Shown: positions 9,571-18,916 of the stretch, piece by piece
Position numbering within the stretch: the first letter of the stretch is position 1
Layout of the letters: each line of letters opens with the position of its first letter
Origin: Bacteroidales bacterium
GTDB lineage: Bacteria > Bacteroidota > Bacteroidia > Bacteroidales > WCHB1-69
Reading direction: 5' to 3'
Assembly: GCA_031272415.1 (NCBI GenBank)
Contig: JAISTU010000127.1
Span: forward strand, 1-33,914
Length of the DNA stretch: 33,914 nt
The notes under the pieces: model-generated
What the model was told of the DNA's origin: nothing
What the model saw: only the letters and a program-made list of their open reading frames with translations
The model's database searches: none
Program-made: the position numbers and the translations under genes

Positions 9571-10695
9571 CTAAAGTTCTAAATGAATTACTACTATTTC
9601 CGAAGAAGAGCCTAACCTTGCCATAGGTCCCCACAAACCCAAACCGGAGGAGACAAAACATTGCGTACTCCCCTTGCGACTATAGCCATGATGCAGTTCA
9701 TACATTGCTTTTGTGAGCAAAGTTACAGGGAAAAATTGCCCGCCGTGCGTATGCCCCGACAAATGCAAACAAATTTCATTTTTTGCCGATTCTTGCAAGC
9801 GCGAAGGCTGATGGTCTAAAACTATTACAGGATATTGTCTATCAACAGTGGCAAGAATTTCCGATAAGGGTTTATCAGAATGTAGGCTAACGTCCTCTCT
9901 ACCAACAATATAGAGACAACTATCGACCAAAACTGCACTATCTCTCAAAATGTGAATACCTGCTGCTTGCAAATATTGGCAAGATTTTTCAATATCCCCA
10001 AAAGCATCATGATTACCTATGCATGCATATATTCCCATGGGGGCTTTAATTTGCTGTAATTGTTTATCCATCTTCATGTAAATCAGTGCATTAAGGTCAT
10101 TATCAATAATGTCGCCTGCAATTAAAACCATGTCCGGTTTTTGCTCATTGATAAGTTTTACAAATCTATCCAATGTTTGATTCCGAAGTATGTATCCTAA
10201 ATGTAAGTCGCTGATTGCCACTATATTAAGTGTTTTATTTGCCTTTTTACTGCAATTAGATGTTGCCGAAAGTTGCACCGTATTGGGATGTAAAAATCGG
10301 TAATAACCAATGAAATACAACAAAAAAATGACGAACAAAGAGACAAAAAAAGTAATCAGTCTCACATTTTGTCCATTTGTGGAAAAATATTGCGGAAAAA
10401 AGTGAAAAATATAGTTAAAAACACGAATTACATCTATCAATAAAGCCGCCATTAGCCCATAAAGCATTAAAAATAACCAAAATGAACCAATTGTTTCCAA
10501 AAAAACAGTCAATGAAAACGGCAAACTGTTTTTTAAAAGATGTCCTGCAATGTAAGAAAACGCAAGCATTGCGAACACAATCCCCAATATAATTTTTCCT
10601 ATGCCGTGCAATGACAAAGCCTGTGCCGTGCGAATAAATAAATAAGCATTCGCCCCCACAAACAACGCAAGAAATAAAATAACAATTTTAGGCAT
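9571..10695 (-). CDS. Calcineurin-like metallophosphoesterase, membrane-anchored
   Basis: N-terminal TM segments; ISDLHLGY, AGDIIDND, GNHDAFGD, LSGHTHGGQ motifs. Confidence 0.92.
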   Translation of the reverse strand: MPKIVILFLALFVGANAYLFIRTAQALSLHGIGKIILGIVFAMLAFSYIAGHLLKNSLPFSLTVFLETIGSFWLFLMLYGLMAALLIDVIRVFNYIFHFFPQYFSTNGQNVRLITFFVSLFVIFLLYFIGYYRFLHPNTVQLSATSNCSKKANKTLNIVAISDLHLGYILRNQTLDRFVKLINEQKPDMVLIAGDIIDNDLNALIYMKMDKQLQQIKAPMGIYACIGNHDAFGDIEKSCQYLQAAGIHILRDSAVLVDSCLYIVGREDVSLHSDKPLSEILATVDRQYPVIVLDHQPSRLQESAKNEICLHLSGHTHGGQFFPVTLLTKAMYELHHGYSRKGSTQCFVSSGLGLWGPMARLGSSSEIVVIHLEL

Positions 10696-10700
10696 ATTTT

Positions 10701-11222
10701 TTACAATAAATTAAGTTGTGTCAATCCTGGGGGCGTTTGAACAGTAAGTTTTTTTGCTTTTCTGTCCACTTTTAAAATAAATTCGTCTATTATGGGTATC
10801 AAAATTTCTCCTTTTGATGTAAATATTTGAATAAGAGACTGTTGTCCATAATCAATAATATTTGAGCATTTTCCCAAAGAGCCTTCTTGTTTATCAATAA
10901 CCTCAAAATCAATGATTTCGTGATAATAAAATTTATTACCCGAAAGCGGTGGCAACAAATTTAGGGGCAAATACAATTCTGTCCCTACATATTGCTCGCA
11001 AGAGTCGTTGTTCATATTTTCAAATAGCACAACCATTTGATTATTAGCCTTGTTGCGACTATTTTTAATAAAAAACGGAATCGGTTCTCCGTCAATATCA
11101 AAGAAAACCGATTCCATGTTCCAATACTTTTGCGGTTCGTCAGTGTCTAAATAGACCACTAACTCACCTGCTAATCCGAATTTTTTGGTTATTTTACCTA
11201 AGTAAAAATAATCATCAAGCAT
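10701..11222 (-). CDS. rimM: 16S rRNA processing protein RimM
   Basis: YLGKITKKFGLAGELVVYLDTD start, PRC-barrel-like C-terminus, adjacent to rpsP. Confidence 0.9.
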   Translation of the reverse strand: MLDDYFYLGKITKKFGLAGELVVYLDTDEPQKYWNMESVFFDIDGEPIPFFIKNSRNKANNQMVVLFENMNNDSCEQYVGTELYLPLNLLPPLSGNKFYYHEIIDFEVIDKQEGSLGKCSNIIDYGQQSLIQIFTSKGEILIPIIDEFILKVDRKAKKLTVQTPPGLTQLNLL

Positions 11223-11231
11223 ACAATTGTG

Positions 11232-12035
11232 CTATTCTTCCGTTGCAACGGGTGTTTCCTCTGCTTGAGCGGGAGTTTCTTCCGTTGTTGTTTCTGTCGG
11301 GTTTGGCTCAACTGCTACTTGCTCAACAGGTTCAGCAACAGGTTCAGCAACTTCTTGAACATCTTCTACTGCAACTTGTGTTGCAACTTCTTGATTTTCA
11401 GATTGTTGTGCTGCTTCTTCTTCCTGTTGTTGTTTGAGTCGTTCTTGTTGGCGTTTTTCGGCTTCTCTTGCAGATTCTTCGGCTTCTTTTGCAGCCTTTT
11501 CGGCTTCTCTGGCGGCTTTTTCTGCTTCTCTTTGGGCTTTTTCTTGTGCTGCCTTTTCTGCTTCTGCTGCCAAAATAGCCTGACGTTTTTCATTTATTAA
11601 CGTCGCTCTGGCTTCTTTTACCTTTGCCTCAGCCTCTAAACGTTTTTTCTTATTGGCTTTGTCGGCGTTAAGAATTTCCGTCCTGTTTTCACGGATTTTT
11701 CTTGCCTTTTCTTCTTTCCAAGCAGCGAATTTTTCTTCCGCTTGTTCTGCCGAAAAAGCACCTCTTTTAACGCCTCCCATTAAGTGTTTTTTTAGGTAAA
11801 CACCCTCCCGTTTGAGTATCATTCTTGCCGTGTCAGTAGGCTGCGCACCTACATTCAACCAATAAAATGCTCTCTCAAAATCCAAATTGATACCAATTGG
11901 ATGCGTTAGCGGATTGTATGTACCTATCTTTTCTATGAACCGTCCGTCCCGAGGTGCACGACCATCCGCAATTACTACATGATAAAAAGGTTGTCCCTTT
12001 TTCCCAAATCTTTGTAATCTAATTCTTACAGACAT
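11232..12035 (-). CDS. rpsP: 30S ribosomal protein S16 with long low-complexity C-terminal extension
   Basis: [42 protein letters not shown], then Ala/Glu/Lys coiled coil and acidic Pro/Val/Glu tail. Confidence 0.95.
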   Translation of the reverse strand: MSVRIRLQRFGKKGQPFYHVVIADGRAPRDGRFIEKIGTYNPLTHPIGINLDFERAFYWLNVGAQPTDTARMILKREGVYLKKHLMGGVKRGAFSAEQAEEKFAAWKEEKARKIRENRTEILNADKANKKKRLEAEAKVKEARATLINEKRQAILAAEAEKAAQEKAQREAEKAAREAEKAAKEAEESAREAEKRQQERLKQQQEEEAAQQSENQEVATQVAVEDVQEVAEPVAEPVEQVAVEPNPTETTTEETPAQAEETPVATEE

Positions 12036-12083
12036 AATCTAAATATTATATATTCTTTTTTTATTAAAAAATTTACAGATTTG

Positions 12084-12091
12084 CAAAGATA
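12084..12091 (-). promoter_or_regulatory. Bacteroidetes -7 promoter element for the rpsP operon
   Basis: CAAAGATA on + = TATCTTTG on -, 49 nt upstream of the rpsP start. Confidence 0.65.
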
Positions 12092-12103
12092 CACTTTTTT
12101 GTC

Positions 12104-12154
12104 AATTAAAAATTAAAAATTAAAAATTAAGAGTTGAAAGTTGAAAGTTGAGAG
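12104..12154. repeat. Heptamer array upstream of rpsP
   Basis: AATTAAA AATTAAA AATTAAA AATTAAG AGTTGAA AGTTGAA AGTTGAG AG, no phase breaks. Confidence 0.88.
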
Positions 12155-12300
12155 AAAATATAAAAACGGCGCATGCACTGTCTTTACTTGTATATATTTA
12201 TTTGATTATCAATGTTTTTTTGTACATTTTCAAAAAAATCATTCTCAATTCTCAATTTTCATTTTTTAGAACAAATTTCTCCCAAAATGCAAAAAAAAAC

Positions 12301-13455
12301 TTAAAAAAGAGTAGCAGCAGAGGTACTTTTCAATGAATAATAATTTTTATTTTTTATTTTAATAACCTCTACAAAATCCAATTTTAAGAGTTCTTTTTTA
12401 AGCGTTGCTTCGGATTTGGGGAATTTGATTTTTGTATGTATTTCATTGATTGTCAATTCTTTAGTCGCTAAAATATCTTTTATTTGGTCTGAAAAGGAAA
12501 CTGTTGCTTGAGCAGTTTCGGCAAGTGAAACCTGATTTCCGTCAAAATCTACCGCAATTGCACCGCATTGAATGAGATAAAGATTGTCATTTTTCTCTGT
12601 CGGGTCGGGGTTTCGGACATAAATTTGTCTTCCTTTTTTGAGTCCATCCATGGCGCCGGCATAAGTACCGCCTTTGGTTTCTTTGCCTTGTCGATTTTTT
12701 GAAGGTTTGGATTCTGCCACAAAAATTTCTTTGGCAAGTCCGTAAATAATTGAATTTCTTGCCATTGCTAAATCTTTTCCCCAAGGGGCTTGAGGATGAA
12801 ATGTACTCAAAACCAACACATCATCGTCAATAATTTGCTTATAATAGGTTTTAAAACCCGCTTCAAAAGTTAAAATTCCCTGCGGTAATACAATGATACT
12901 CTGACCTTTACATGCAATAGAAGAATCTAATGCCTGCTTATCAACACCTTTGGCAAAACCACTCACCACAACTTTCCATTCTTTGGTCGCCTTTTTTGCC
13001 ACATTATCAGTAAATTGCAAGGCTATATCGGATGCCTCACGTGAACCGACAATGGCTATGGATTTTTCTTGCATAATTTGTTGATTCCCTTTGGTATACA
13101 ACAAAATAGGAGCAGATTTTTTTAGATTTTCTTTCAAAGTTTTTGAATAATCGGGAGACACAATCGGAATTGCATCAATACCATTATTTTGTAACGTTTC
13201 TGCTAAAAATGCGTAATTAGCAAGCGAAGATTTTGCTTTTTGTAATTCTGTTAATTGCCTGTTATTGAGCAAAAAACAATTTTTCCAATCTTTTTCACTC
13301 AATCCAAAAAAATCTGATATAGACATTTTTTGAGTGTGAAAAAATTGAATAATTAAGTTCATTTTGTCTTCATTTTTCCATGCCTCTCGGTCGGCAAAAT
13401 TCCATGCGGGCAATTCATGTGCCAGCGACATCCAATATATTGATTCTGAATTCAT
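12301..13455 (-). CDS. DprA/Smf-like Rossmann-fold DNA-processing protein
   Basis: SIAIVGSREAS, VVSGFAKGVDKQALDSSI, QSIIVLPQGI, ARNSIIYGLAKEIFVAES; start taken at the ATG overlapping the upstream stop (ATGA, 13452-13455), preceded by AGGAGGAGA. Confidence 0.85.
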   Translation of the reverse strand: MNSESIYWMSLAHELPAWNFADREAWKNEDKMNLIIQFFHTQKMSISDFFGLSEKDWKNCFLLNNRQLTELQKAKSSLANYAFLAETLQNNGIDAIPIVSPDYSKTLKENLKKSAPILLYTKGNQQIMQEKSIAIVGSREASDIALQFTDNVAKKATKEWKVVVSGFAKGVDKQALDSSIACKGQSIIVLPQGILTFEAGFKTYYKQIIDDDVLVLSTFHPQAPWGKDLAMARNSIIYGLAKEIFVAESKPSKNRQGKETKGGTYAGAMDGLKKGRQIYVRNPDPTEKNDNLYLIQCGAIAVDFDGNQVSLAETAQATVSFSDQIKDILATKELTINEIHTKIKFPKSEATLKKELLKLDFVEVIKIKNKNYYSLKSTSAATLF

Positions 13456-14363
13456 AATCTGTCTCCTCCTACTGTTTTTGCAATGCACACAGGTACAATC
13501 TTTTGTGCACCTAATTGGGTTAATAAATTGCCTATCTCTTTTATAGTTGCTCCGCTATCTACAATGTCATCAAATAATAAAACTGTTTTGCCTTTGATTT
13601 CGCTCGGATTGGCATAAGAAAAAGCATTATGTATGTTCTCTTGCTTAAGATATTGATTTTCAAATATTTTTTGTTCTTTTGTTTTACGTATTTTTATTAA
13701 ATCATGCGAAATTGGAATTTTCAAAGCGTGCGACAAATTTTGAGCAAAATTTTTGACTAAATCTCCCGATTTTGTTGGGGGAACATAAAGAATTAAATCA
13801 AAATGTGTTTTTTTGATTTTTTTACGAAATGCTTTGATTGTCAAGCGTAAAAGAAAATCAGGAAAATCGCCCCCAGCCTCATATTTTGATTGATGAATGG
13901 CTTTGCCTACATTTGAAACTCCATAATATGAAGCCGCAACGCCATCAACAATACATGAATCAAGTGAGTTGACCTCCAAGTCGGGAAAATTATTTTCTCT
14001 AAAATTTTGCAACTCTTCTGTTAATTCGGGAGTAACGTTTATATGAATTTTCTTTTGACCTGTATTGTCGCAATTTAAGAAGTTAACATGTTGATTATCA
14101 CCTAAATAATCACAAAGAAATTTCATCCTTGAATCGGTTGTTTCTACATATTCAAGCATCTTATCAAGGTCTTTTAACTTTGCTTCCCGCAATTCTTTAA
14201 AAGTGTGCGTATCTAAAGGCTGCGAGTGAGTAATAAATTCATATTGTTTGGTTTTGCCATATTGAACTTCTCTGATAATGCCTTGTTCCATGAGGTCTGA
14301 TTTAATCACTCTGAATTGTTTTTCAGTTATGTCAGTCATTTTCATCAATGTTTTTTTCTCCAT
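13452..14363 (-). CDS. Winged-helix plus phosphoribosyltransferase-domain protein
   Basis: PRPP-binding motif VLLFDDIVDSGATIKEIGNLL near the C-terminus; N-terminal TEKQFRVIKSDLMEQGIIREV helix-turn-helix pattern. The true start may be ATG at 14339. Confidence 0.82.
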   Translation of the reverse strand: MEKKTLMKMTDITEKQFRVIKSDLMEQGIIREVQYGKTKQYEFITHSQPLDTHTFKELREAKLKDLDKMLEYVETTDSRMKFLCDYLGDNQHVNFLNCDNTGQKKIHINVTPELTEELQNFRENNFPDLEVNSLDSCIVDGVAASYYGVSNVGKAIHQSKYEAGGDFPDFLLRLTIKAFRKKIKKTHFDLILYVPPTKSGDLVKNFAQNLSHALKIPISHDLIKIRKTKEQKIFENQYLKQENIHNAFSYANPSEIKGKTVLLFDDIVDSGATIKEIGNLLTQLGAQKIVPVCIAKTVGGDRL

Positions 14364-15753
14364 GTAAGCCTGATTTAATCGCCTCTATCATTTTGTTATA
14401 GCATTTTACGGCAGGTCTGCTGCCTTCGATAAAAGCCAATGGCAATTCTTTGTCTTCATTTGGATTATAAAACAATATGATATATGAAGGTTTGCCGTCT
14501 CTGCCTGCACGCCCGATTTCTTGATAATAATGAATAGGTGATTGTGGAATTTGAGTGTGAATAATAAATCGAATGTCAGGCTTGTCAATGCCCATCCCAA
14601 GTGCGTTTGTTGAAACAATACATTTCCATTTGTTGCCAATTAAGCCTTTTTCGATGGCAACACGAGATTGAGCGTCAAGTTTTCCATGATATGCAATTGA
14701 AGGAATATCACAAAAGTTAAGCCAATCCGAATATATTTCAGTATCCCTCCGCGTGCCTGTATAAATAATGCCCGAACCGGGAGATTTTTTAACAATTTGT
14801 TTTAACCATATCATTTTTTCGTCTTCGCTGTCTACTTTTACAACAAACAATTTAAGATTATCCCGCATTAAATTGCCTCTTATGACGGTAATTTCACTAC
14901 CAATTTGAGCAATTATATCCTGCTCTACTCTTTTTGTTGCCGTTGCAGTAGTGGCAAGTATCGGCAAACCTTTTGGCAAAAGTTTAACAAGATTGATAAT
15001 ACGTTTAAATGCAGGGCGAAAATCGTGTCCCCAAACCGAAATGCAATGTGCCTCATCGATGACAACCATTGATAAATTCATTTGTCGTGTCGCCTCAATC
15101 CACTCGTAATTTTCTTGCCTTTCAGGGGCAATATACAGAATTTTTATTTTTCCGGCTATGGCATCTTGAATATTTTTTGAATTTTCTGTGATAGATTGCT
15201 CACCATTGATACATTTTGCCGCAATTCCCAACGATTGTAACTTTTTTACTTGATCCCGCATTAAGGCAATCAGAGGCGAAAAAATGACAGTTATTCCACT
15301 AAAAATGGTCGCAGGAAACTGAAAACAAAGCGACTTCCCAAAACCTGTTTTCTCAATCAGCAAAACGCGTTCGCCATTGAGAATCTTTTCCACTGTTTGC
15401 CATTGTTCGTCATAAAAATGTGCAATTTTGAAAGTTCTTTGCAATAAATTTTCGGCTTCTTGTCTGCTCATTTTGCCTGAAAAAGAGGGTTTATTTGGCA
15501 AATTTTCTGCATTTTTCGGAATTTCTATTGTTTTTTCTGCATTTTTTTGATTTTCGTCCAATGTTTTTTGCAATAATTGAGCAAATATTTGTAAATCTTC
15601 TTCCGGCACATCAATCCATTGATATTCAAAACTATTTCCGGTTTCTTCGCTCTCTGAAATGCTAACATAACGTTCCCCGTTTCTATTTATCCGAATGCTG
15701 AAAGAATAAGTCCGTTTCCCCTTTTTTACCTCCGTTGAAAATACCTCATCCAT
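14332..15753 (-). CDS. RecQ-family ATP-dependent DNA helicase (short form, no obvious RQC/HRDC)
   Basis: Walker A EKTGFGKSL, DEAHCISVWGHDFRPAF, ATTATATKRVEQDI, IIYTGTRRDTE, GIDKPDIRFIIHTQIPQSPIHYYQEIGRAGRDG; ends shortly after the second RecA domain. Confidence 0.92.
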   Translation of the reverse strand: MDEVFSTEVKKGKRTYSFSIRINRNGERYVSISESEETGNSFEYQWIDVPEEDLQIFAQLLQKTLDENQKNAEKTIEIPKNAENLPNKPSFSGKMSRQEAENLLQRTFKIAHFYDEQWQTVEKILNGERVLLIEKTGFGKSLCFQFPATIFSGITVIFSPLIALMRDQVKKLQSLGIAAKCINGEQSITENSKNIQDAIAGKIKILYIAPERQENYEWIEATRQMNLSMVVIDEAHCISVWGHDFRPAFKRIINLVKLLPKGLPILATTATATKRVEQDIIAQIGSEITVIRGNLMRDNLKLFVVKVDSEDEKMIWLKQIVKKSPGSGIIYTGTRRDTEIYSDWLNFCDIPSIAYHGKLDAQSRVAIEKGLIGNKWKCIVSTNALGMGIDKPDIRFIIHTQIPQSPIHYYQEIGRAGRDGKPSYIILFYNPNEDKELPLAFIEGSRPAVKCYNKMIEAIKSGLHGEKNIDEND

Positions 15754-15791
15754 ATTAAATAATTTCTAAATTTATTATCTTTCCACTATTT

Positions 15792-17237
15792 TTATCCTAC
15801 TCCGTTTTCCAATGAAAGGGATAGCAATTGCTGTGCTTCGGCGGCAAATTCTAACGGCAATCGGGTTAGTACATCTTTTGCATAACCATTGATTATCAAT
15901 CCGATAGCACTTTCGGCTTTGATGCCACGCTGTTGGCAATAAAACAATTGTTCTTCGGAAATTTTGGACGTAGAAGCCTCATGTTCCAAAATGGCAGTGG
16001 TGTTATTGCATTCGATAAACGGAAAAGTATGTGCCCCGCATTTGTCGCCCAAAAGTAACGAATCACACTGCGAATAATTGCGAGCGTTGGAGGCTTTGTT
16101 GGCAATTCTGACCAATCCGCGATAGGAATTTTGGCTGTTCCCGGCTGAAATTCCTTTTGAAATAATGGTACTTTTGGTATTTTTGCCCAAATGTATCATT
16201 TTTGTACCCGTGTCAGCCTGTTGAAAATTGTTGGTCAATGCAACCGAATAAAATTCTCCCACCGAATGGTCTCCTTTGAGTACGCAACTTGGATATTTCC
16301 ACGTGATTGCCGAGCCTGTTTCGACCTGTGTCCATGAAATTTTGGAATTATCGCCCTCGCAAATGCCCCGTTTGGTTACCAAATTCAACACGCCACCTTT
16401 GCCTTGTGCGTCTCCGGGGTACCAATTTTGGACGGTAGAATATTTTACTTCTGCATTTTTGAGAGCAAATATTTCCACTACTGCCGCATGTAATTGATTT
16501 TCATCACGTTTAGGCGCCGTACAGCCTTCCATGTAACTCACATACGCATCCTCTTCGGCGATAATCAATGTGCGTTCAAATTGCCCTGTATTTGAGGCAT
16601 TTATCCTAAAATAAGTGGATAAATCCATCGGACATTTAACCCCTTTGGGAATAAAACAAAAAGAGCCATCACTAAAAACCATTGAATTTAAGGCTGCATA
16701 AAAATTATCTCCAATCGGCACCGCTTTGCCCAAATATTTCCGTACCAAATCGGGATGCTCCCGCACCGCCTCGCTGAATGAACAAAAAATAATTCCTTCT
16801 TTTGCTAATTCTTTTTGAAATGTGGTTTTTACTGATACTGAGTCTATTACAGCATCCACTGCGACCTTGTTGTTGTCCTTTTTTTCATCTAAATTGACTT
16901 TTAAACGGTCAAATGTATCCGCTAAATTTTTGTCCAATTCATTTTTATCTGTAACTACTTTTTTAGGGGCAGCAAAATATATAATATCTTGAAAATCAAT
17001 AGGTTCTATTTTTAAATGTGCCCATTGAGGTGGTGTCATTTTGAGCCATTTTTGATAGGCTTCCAATCGAAAATTAAGCAACCACTGCGGTTCTTCTTTA
17101 AATGCAGAAATTTTGCGAATAATATCTTCATTCAACCCCTTTGGAAAATATTCCGTTTCAATGGGCGACACAAAGCCCGGCTGATAATCTTTTGCGGTCA
17201 GTTCCTCAATGATTTTTTCGTCCGTTTTTTCTTTCAT
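15792..17237 (-). CDS. sufB: Fe-S cluster assembly protein SufB
   Basis: [82 protein letters not shown]. Confidence 0.97.
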   Translation of the reverse strand: MKEKTDEKIIEELTAKDYQPGFVSPIETEYFPKGLNEDIIRKISAFKEEPQWLLNFRLEAYQKWLKMTPPQWAHLKIEPIDFQDIIYFAAPKKVVTDKNELDKNLADTFDRLKVNLDEKKDNNKVAVDAVIDSVSVKTTFQKELAKEGIIFCSFSEAVREHPDLVRKYLGKAVPIGDNFYAALNSMVFSDGSFCFIPKGVKCPMDLSTYFRINASNTGQFERTLIIAEEDAYVSYMEGCTAPKRDENQLHAAVVEIFALKNAEVKYSTVQNWYPGDAQGKGGVLNLVTKRGICEGDNSKISWTQVETGSAITWKYPSCVLKGDHSVGEFYSVALTNNFQQADTGTKMIHLGKNTKSTIISKGISAGNSQNSYRGLVRIANKASNARNYSQCDSLLLGDKCGAHTFPFIECNNTTAILEHEASTSKISEEQLFYCQQRGIKAESAIGLIINGYAKDVLTRLPLEFAAEAQQLLSLSLENGVG

Positions 17238-17245
17238 AATGATTT

Positions 17246-18343
17246 TTAGGTAAATTTTTCACCTTTTCGGAGTTCAACATCATTAACATATCGCCTAATT
17301 TCCTGCTCATCAGTCTTTTTGCAAATCAGTAAAACTCCATCATGCTCGGCAACAATATAATCCTCCAAACCTTGCACTACAACAATTTTGTCTTTGGGAG
17401 TATTGATAATGCAATTAGTTGATTGATAGGTAAATACATCTCTTTTGGACTGTATTGCATTTCCATTTTCGTCATGCGGTAAATGCTCAAAAAGTGAAGT
17501 CCATGTCCCCAAATCAGACCAGCCAAAATCGGAAATCAATACGTGTGCATTGTCAGCCTTTTCCATTATTGCATAATCGATTGAAATAGAAGTACATTGT
17601 TGATAAATTTCCTTCATTTTTGACTTTTCTTCAGGCGTGTCCATTGCGTAGGCTACACCGTCAAACAAATCTTTCATTTCCGGCAAATGCAATTCAAATG
17701 CTTTTTCAATAATCGGCAATCGCCAAACAAAAATACCCGCATTCCACAGAAAATCACCACTTTCAATAAATTGCTGTGCCAATTCAAGGGCAGGTTTTTC
17801 CGCAAAAAGTTTTACTTTTGTGATCCGCTGTTCGGGGACATATCTTGAAAATTCGTCAAATTGAATGTAGCCATAACCCGTGTCAGGACGCGTAGGCTGT
17901 ATGCCCAGCGTCAAAAGCCATGGATTTTTTGCCGTACAATTCAATGCCGCATTAAGATGCTCTACAAAAGAATCCTCATCAATGATGATATGGTCGGCAG
18001 GCGTAACCACAATGTTTGCATTGGGATTGCGTTTTTTTATTTTTGCATTTGCGTAGGCAATACAAGGTGCCGTATTACGCCTAACAGACTCCAAAATTAT
18101 CTGATTATCAGATAGTTGTGGAATTTTTTCTTTGGTTAATTGATAATATATTTCATTGGTAACAATGTAGATATTTTCGAGCGGACACACCCTTTGCATA
18201 CGCTCAACAGTCTTTTGCAAAAGCGATTTACCGTTTCCTAAAATATCAATAAATTGTTTAGGGCAACTTTTGCGGCTCATAGGCCAAAATCTTTCGCCTG
18301 CACCGCCTGCCATTATCACACAAAAATTCCCTTTATCTGCCAT
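17246..18343 (-). CDS. manC: Mannose-1-phosphate guanylyltransferase
   Basis: [63 protein letters not shown]. Confidence 0.92.
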   Translation of the reverse strand: MADKGNFCVIMAGGAGERFWPMSRKSCPKQFIDILGNGKSLLQKTVERMQRVCPLENIYIVTNEIYYQLTKEKIPQLSDNQIILESVRRNTAPCIAYANAKIKKRNPNANIVVTPADHIIIDEDSFVEHLNAALNCTAKNPWLLTLGIQPTRPDTGYGYIQFDEFSRYVPEQRITKVKLFAEKPALELAQQFIESGDFLWNAGIFVWRLPIIEKAFELHLPEMKDLFDGVAYAMDTPEEKSKMKEIYQQCTSISIDYAIMEKADNAHVLISDFGWSDLGTWTSLFEHLPHDENGNAIQSKRDVFTYQSTNCIINTPKDKIVVVQGLEDYIVAEHDGVLLICKKTDEQEIRRYVNDVELRKGEKFT

Positions 18344-18615
18344 TTTTTTTCTCTCTAATTTCTTAATTTACAAATCATTATCTTATAAGGCGTCTATTTT
18401 GCCTCCTAATTACAAATATACACAATTTCTTCAATTAAAAGTTAAAAATGAAAAACGAAAATGTTGTAGGGCAATGCCATGCCTTGCCCAAAAGAAGGGT
18501 GAAGGGTAAAAAAACGCTCAACTTTCCACTTTTTATTCTCAACTAATAAAGAAACATCATAGCCGAAGATAACTGCGACTATGACATTTCAAAAGAAATA
18601 GTAATATTTTTATAA

Positions 18616-18909
18616 TTATACCGTTTGTTCGATGTTCCACACGAAGGCGCGGACACCGATTTCTGTGTTTCGGAGGTCTAATTTTTTAATAGATTCGAGC
18701 AATTGGGGTACTTTTTCGTCCTCAACAATAGTGATAGCGGCGGAGTTCATTTCGGGCCAAGTGTGTGTCCCTTGACGGGGCTGTCCGTCTGTTGTACCTC
18801 TGCCTTTGACCTCTTCCCACCACGTATAACCGCGTATTTGTAAGCGGTCTAACATATATTGTACCCTTTCGGTATTGGCTTGATTGAATATGACAAATAC
18901 TGCTTTCAT
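18616..18909 (-). CDS. PII-like protein associated with RND transporter
   Basis: MKAVFVIFNQANTERVQYMLDRLQIRGYTWWEEVKGRGTTDGQPRQGTHTWPEMNSAAITIVED; small ferredoxin-like/PII-like pattern, 7 nt downstream of the RND gene. The listed start at 18948 overlaps the RND gene; ATG at 18909 preferred. Confidence 0.7.
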   Translation of the reverse strand: MKAVFVIFNQANTERVQYMLDRLQIRGYTWWEEVKGRGTTDGQPRQGTHTWPEMNSAAITIVEDEKVPQLLESIKKLDLRNTEIGVRAFVWNIEQTV

Positions 18910-18916
18910 TTTGATA

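Noticed and set aside
11229-11600. 123-aa plus-strand ORF rich in Cys/Phe
   Set aside because: Antisense shadow of the low-complexity S16 extension; no family signal.
14332-14380. Possible programmed -1 frameshift joining RecQ and PRTase at A_AAA_AAC (GGA GAA AAA AAC)
   Set aside because: A -1 slip there leads to CAT TGA, an immediate stop; the PRTase is in the +1 frame and has its own ATG, so coupled re-initiation is simpler.
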